Notes under the pieces: model-generated | Told to the model about the DNA's origin: nothing | Database searches by the model: none | What the model saw: the letters and a program-made list of their open reading frames with translations, nothing else | Shown: positions 63,570 through 64,000 of the stretch, piece after piece | Layout of the letters: each line of letters begins with the position of its first letter | Numbering within the stretch: the stretch's first letter is position 1 | Origin: CAVQOB01 sp963714325 | GTDB taxonomy: Bacteria; Pseudomonadota; Alphaproteobacteria; Rhizobiales; Hyphomicrobiaceae | DNA length: 64,000 nt | Direction of reading: 5' to 3' | NCBI GenBank assembly: GCA_963714325.1 | Contig: CAVQOB010000014.1 | Location: 1 to 64,000 of the forward strand | Translations under genes and position numbers: made by a program

Positions 63570-64000
63570 ATGGTCGCAACGGGTCGCCTCATCGAGCGGT
63601 TCGCCTTGGTGACAGGTGGCAGCAGCGGCATCGGTGCTGCCGCGGTGCGCAAGCTTGCCGACGCGGGCGCAACTGTCGTGATCGGCTACAACACCGGCGC
63701 GGGGCGAGCGGAGGCGCTGCGGGAAGACCTGCCGGGCAGCGGACATCGCACGATCCGCCTACCGCTCGAAGCCGTCACGGATATACGGACCGCGTTTGCA
63801 GACTTGGCGAACGAGATCCCGCGACTGGATATCTTGGTCAATTCAGCCGGTTTCACGCAGCCGATCCCGCACGGTGACTTCGAAACCCTCGACGACGCGC
63901 TGTTCGAACGCATCCTGGTCGCGAATGCGCGTGGTCCGTACTCCATCATCCGTGGGGCTCTGCCACTACTCAGGCGGTCTGACGATGCCGTCATCGTCAA
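63570..64000 (+). CDS. Short-chain dehydrogenase/reductase, cut by the window end
   Basis: The frame opens at the ATG at 63570 (GGAG upstream) and is still open at the last base. The first 143 residues show a Rossmann fold with LVTGGSSGIGAAAVRKLA (TGxxxGIG) and ILVNSAGF (NAG-type motif), as in FabG-like 3-oxoacyl reductases. The Ser-Tyr-Lys catalytic part lies beyond the window. It is divergent from the aldehyde dehydrogenase and could belong to the same degradative cluster. Confidence 0.88.
   Translation, partial: MVATGRLIERFALVTGGSSGIGAAAVRKLADAGATVVIGYNTGAGRAEALREDLPGSGHRTIRLPLEAVTDIRTAFADLANEIPRLDILVNSAGFTQPIPHGDFETLDDALFERILVANARGPYSIIRGALPLLRRSDDAVIV

Overview
The window is a GC-rich bacterial chromosome segment, most likely from an alphaproteobacterium (Hyphomicrobiales-like). 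This is inferred from the tRNA-Asn sequence, the base composition, and the mix of a recombinase-in-trio element, Bug/TRAP uptake genes and a large CaiB/HMG-CoA-lyase catabolic cluster. No taxonomic marker was searched.

Layout. (1) 1-3387 is a complete recombinase-in-trio (RIT) element: three overlapping tyrosine recombinase genes between 79-bp inverted repeats. It sits in the tnpB of an IS66-type element (3388-3633), which is itself inserted in an rhs fragment. (2) 3634-29054, all on the minus strand, is a polymorphic toxin locus. One full-length 2272-residue Rhs/YD-repeat protein (22236-29054) has a Sec signal peptide, a SpvB-like domain, FG-GAP repeats, an RHS core and a nuclease-like C-terminal toxin (CT). 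Downstream lie its putative immunity gene and then an array of truncated rhs cassettes, labelled a (the full-length gene) to j in order of transcription. Cassettes b to i each carry a different toxin tip followed by a different putative immunity gene, giving nine CT/immunity pairs in all; j is a core fragment. The tips include two PD-(D/E)XK-like nucleases, a papain-like NlpC/P60-CHAP-type hydrolase, a frameshifted ADP-ribosyltransferase-like toxin, an HNH/AHH-like toxin, a HINT-linked toxin and several unrecognised ones. (3) 29700-41033 is a type II secretion system cluster (E, F, O, G, K, L, M, a C/N-like protein, D, J, I, H) that starts divergently from the full-length rhs gene. gspM is frameshifted. 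(4) 41294-47342 is a decayed integration zone: an Ada/AlkA fragment, tRNA-Asn, a large serine recombinase with a tRNA 3'-end-like sequence inside its 3' end, a membrane protein, a truncated integrase and 1.4 kb of apparently non-coding DNA. (5) 47343-64000 is a metabolic region: a TetR regulator with acyl-CoA synthetase and nitroreductase; a second IS66 remnant; a TRAP transporter; an NmrA-like oxidoreductase; a LysR regulator; an ABC-type binding protein; a dihaem cytochrome c; HMG-CoA-lyase-like and CaiB-type CoA-transferase genes; a Bug receptor; a frameshifted aldehyde dehydrogenase; and the start of an SDR.

How it may work together. The Rhs protein has a signal peptide, no PAAR, VgrG or Hcp gene is visible, and a T2SS cluster is adjacent. 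I therefore infer that the toxin could leave by Sec plus T2SS rather than by a type VI system. The cassettes share long core and linker stretches with the full-length gene and differ only after a fixed Leu-Tyr/Trp-Asn junction. A 1.76-kb segment of one cassette appears identical to the full-length gene. This fits a silent store of toxin tips that can be exchanged into the expressed gene by homologous recombination, while the linked immunity genes still protect the cell. The export route and the switching are inferences; the cassette structure and shared segments are seen directly.
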